The translations under genes and the position numbers were made by a program. From positions 1 to 47,101 of the IMG/VR virus record IMGVR_UViG_3300006108_000021: a stretch of 47,101 nt of DNA, one strand, 5' to 3'. Below are positions 46,490 through 47,101 of the stretch, in pieces (the first letter of the stretch is position 1; each line of letters starts with the position of its first letter). A model generated the notes under the pieces. That model saw nothing but the letters and a program-made list of their open reading frames with translations. It was not told where the DNA came from and did no database searches. This DNA comes from a virus.

Positions 46490-47101
46490 TTACGACCCTA
46501 TCGTGTCTTGGATTTGATTGACAACAATCGACAAGCCCGCGCTAGTAATAACGCCGGACGCTTCATACGCAATGTATTTAGTCGATCCGTAATACCGGAC
46601 CCTAACCTTCACGCTTTTGTCCGCTGACCACAAATAGGTGAATGACACCGCGCTGGTTGCAGCTGTTCCACTTGCAATGATGGCATTGGTCGTCGCGTCG
46701 ACTACGGCCCAATTCGAACCGATGACGACATTCGACAATGAAACAGGCGCAGACCCGTAGGAAACAACATTTGAGCCAGCCGCTCCAATGGTCGAGTTGG
46801 CCAGGACAACGGTTATCAGACCAGTCCCGCTATTGCTGATTGTTCCTGTAATCGTGCAATTGGTCAGAGTGACAGTTACGGGAGTGTTTGTATTGTAGGT
46901 AAGATTTCCGCTGATCGTGACATTTGTTAAATTGGTTGGCGTGGCTTGGGTCACGTTTCCAATTATTGATAGGCCATTCGAAATCGCACCATTGGCGGTC
47001 AACGCACCGGTTGATTTAATGGTCGTCATCTTTGAACCGGAAGTGAAATACTCAAGTCCAATAATATTTACCGAGCCAGCATCTGCAATGTTGCCGCTGG
47101 C
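46490..47101 (-). CDS. Beta-helix-like virion protein (5' end cut by window)
   Basis: The frame is open to the window's last base: 24 residues (starting ASGNIADAGSVNIIGLEYFT) precede the first ATG at 47029, which has no ribosome site. So the true start lies outside and at least 203 residues are visible. The visible part is made of short Asn/Thr/Ser/Val strands (NLTNVTISGNLTYNTNTPVT; CTITGTISNSGTGLITVVL), a beta-helix or beta-solenoid pattern of fibres and tailspikes, ending in a small domain with VKVRVRYYGSTKYIAYEASG. Lower G/C than the next two large genes. Confidence 0.75.
   Translation of the reverse strand, partial: ASGNIADAGSVNIIGLEYFTSGSKMTTIKSTGALTANGAISNGLSIIGNVTQATPTNLTNVTISGNLTYNTNTPVTVTLTNCTITGTISNSGTGLITVVLANSTIGAAGSNVVSYGSAPVSLSNVVIGSNWAVVDATTNAIIASGTAATSAVSFTYLWSADKSVKVRVRYYGSTKYIAYEASGVITSAGLSIVVNQIQDTIGS

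Noticed and set aside
1-47101. tRNA genes, CRISPR arrays, integrase, transposase or attachment sites
   Set aside because: No cloverleaf-like sequence, regularly spaced repeat, recombinase motif or terminal repeat was noticed. A tRNA scan was not possible by eye alone.

Overview
The window looks like a piece of a T4-like (Straboviridae-type) tailed-phage genome. On the minus strand it encodes recognisable homologues of T4 gp41 helicase, gp61-type primase, RNase H, gp45 clamp, gp43 DNA polymerase, DsbA, DexA, RnlA and PhoH. The intergenic gaps carry T4-type late promoters (exact or near TATAAATA) and a repeated early promoter of the form GTTTACA-N17-TATAAT. Almost all genes are on the minus strand, tightly packed, often with ATGA or TAATG overlaps. 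The host cannot be read from the sequence; base composition and secreted proteins suggest a Gram-negative, perhaps an alphaproteobacterium (weak inference). No tRNA, CRISPR array or integrase was seen, and no gap longer than 300 bases lacks a gene.

Layout. 1-9.4 kb: a cut nucleotidyltransferase gene, helicase, primase, a secreted transglycosylase, RNase H, small unknowns and the clamp. 9.4-14.4 kb: a GIY-YIG endonuclease, then a DNA polymerase gene broken in two by a split intein with a Vsr-like endonuclease gene in the break. 14.4-21.7 kb: DsbA, a zinc-ribbon structural protein, DexA-like exonuclease, a P-loop kinase, two exported proteins and a glycosyltransferase-like/methyltransferase fusion. 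21.8-28.6 kb: a second GIY-YIG endonuclease, a DraRnl-type RNA ligase, small unknowns, a T4 RnlA-type RNA ligase also broken by a split intein (exactly at its KxDG active site, with a Vsr-like endonuclease in antisense), and a cyclic-phosphate-processing receiver domain protein. 28.7-35.4 kb: one operon with a NodU/TobZ-type carbamoyltransferase, a twitch-domain radical SAM protein and three glycosyltransferase-like proteins. 35.4-43.7 kb: virion proteins, PhoH, a ClpP-like protease, membrane and tail-fibre genes. 43.7-47.1 kb: a visibly GC-richer module of adhesin-like virion proteins, joined to the remnant of another fibre gene.

How it works together. The replication proteins form a T4-style replisome, but the polymerase must be rebuilt by protein trans-splicing: predicted product 621+274=895 aa, against 898 for T4 gp43. 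The RNA ligase is rebuilt in the same way: 98+278=376 aa, against 374 for T4 Rnl1. Three nucleotidyltransferase-fold proteins and a cREC protein suggest an RNA-repair toolkit against host RNA-cleaving defences. The carbamoyltransferase/radical-SAM/glycosyltransferase operon suggests an uncharacterised modification of DNA or of a glycan. Five homing-type endonucleases of three families sit in about 25 kb, and four of them have their own late-type promoter.
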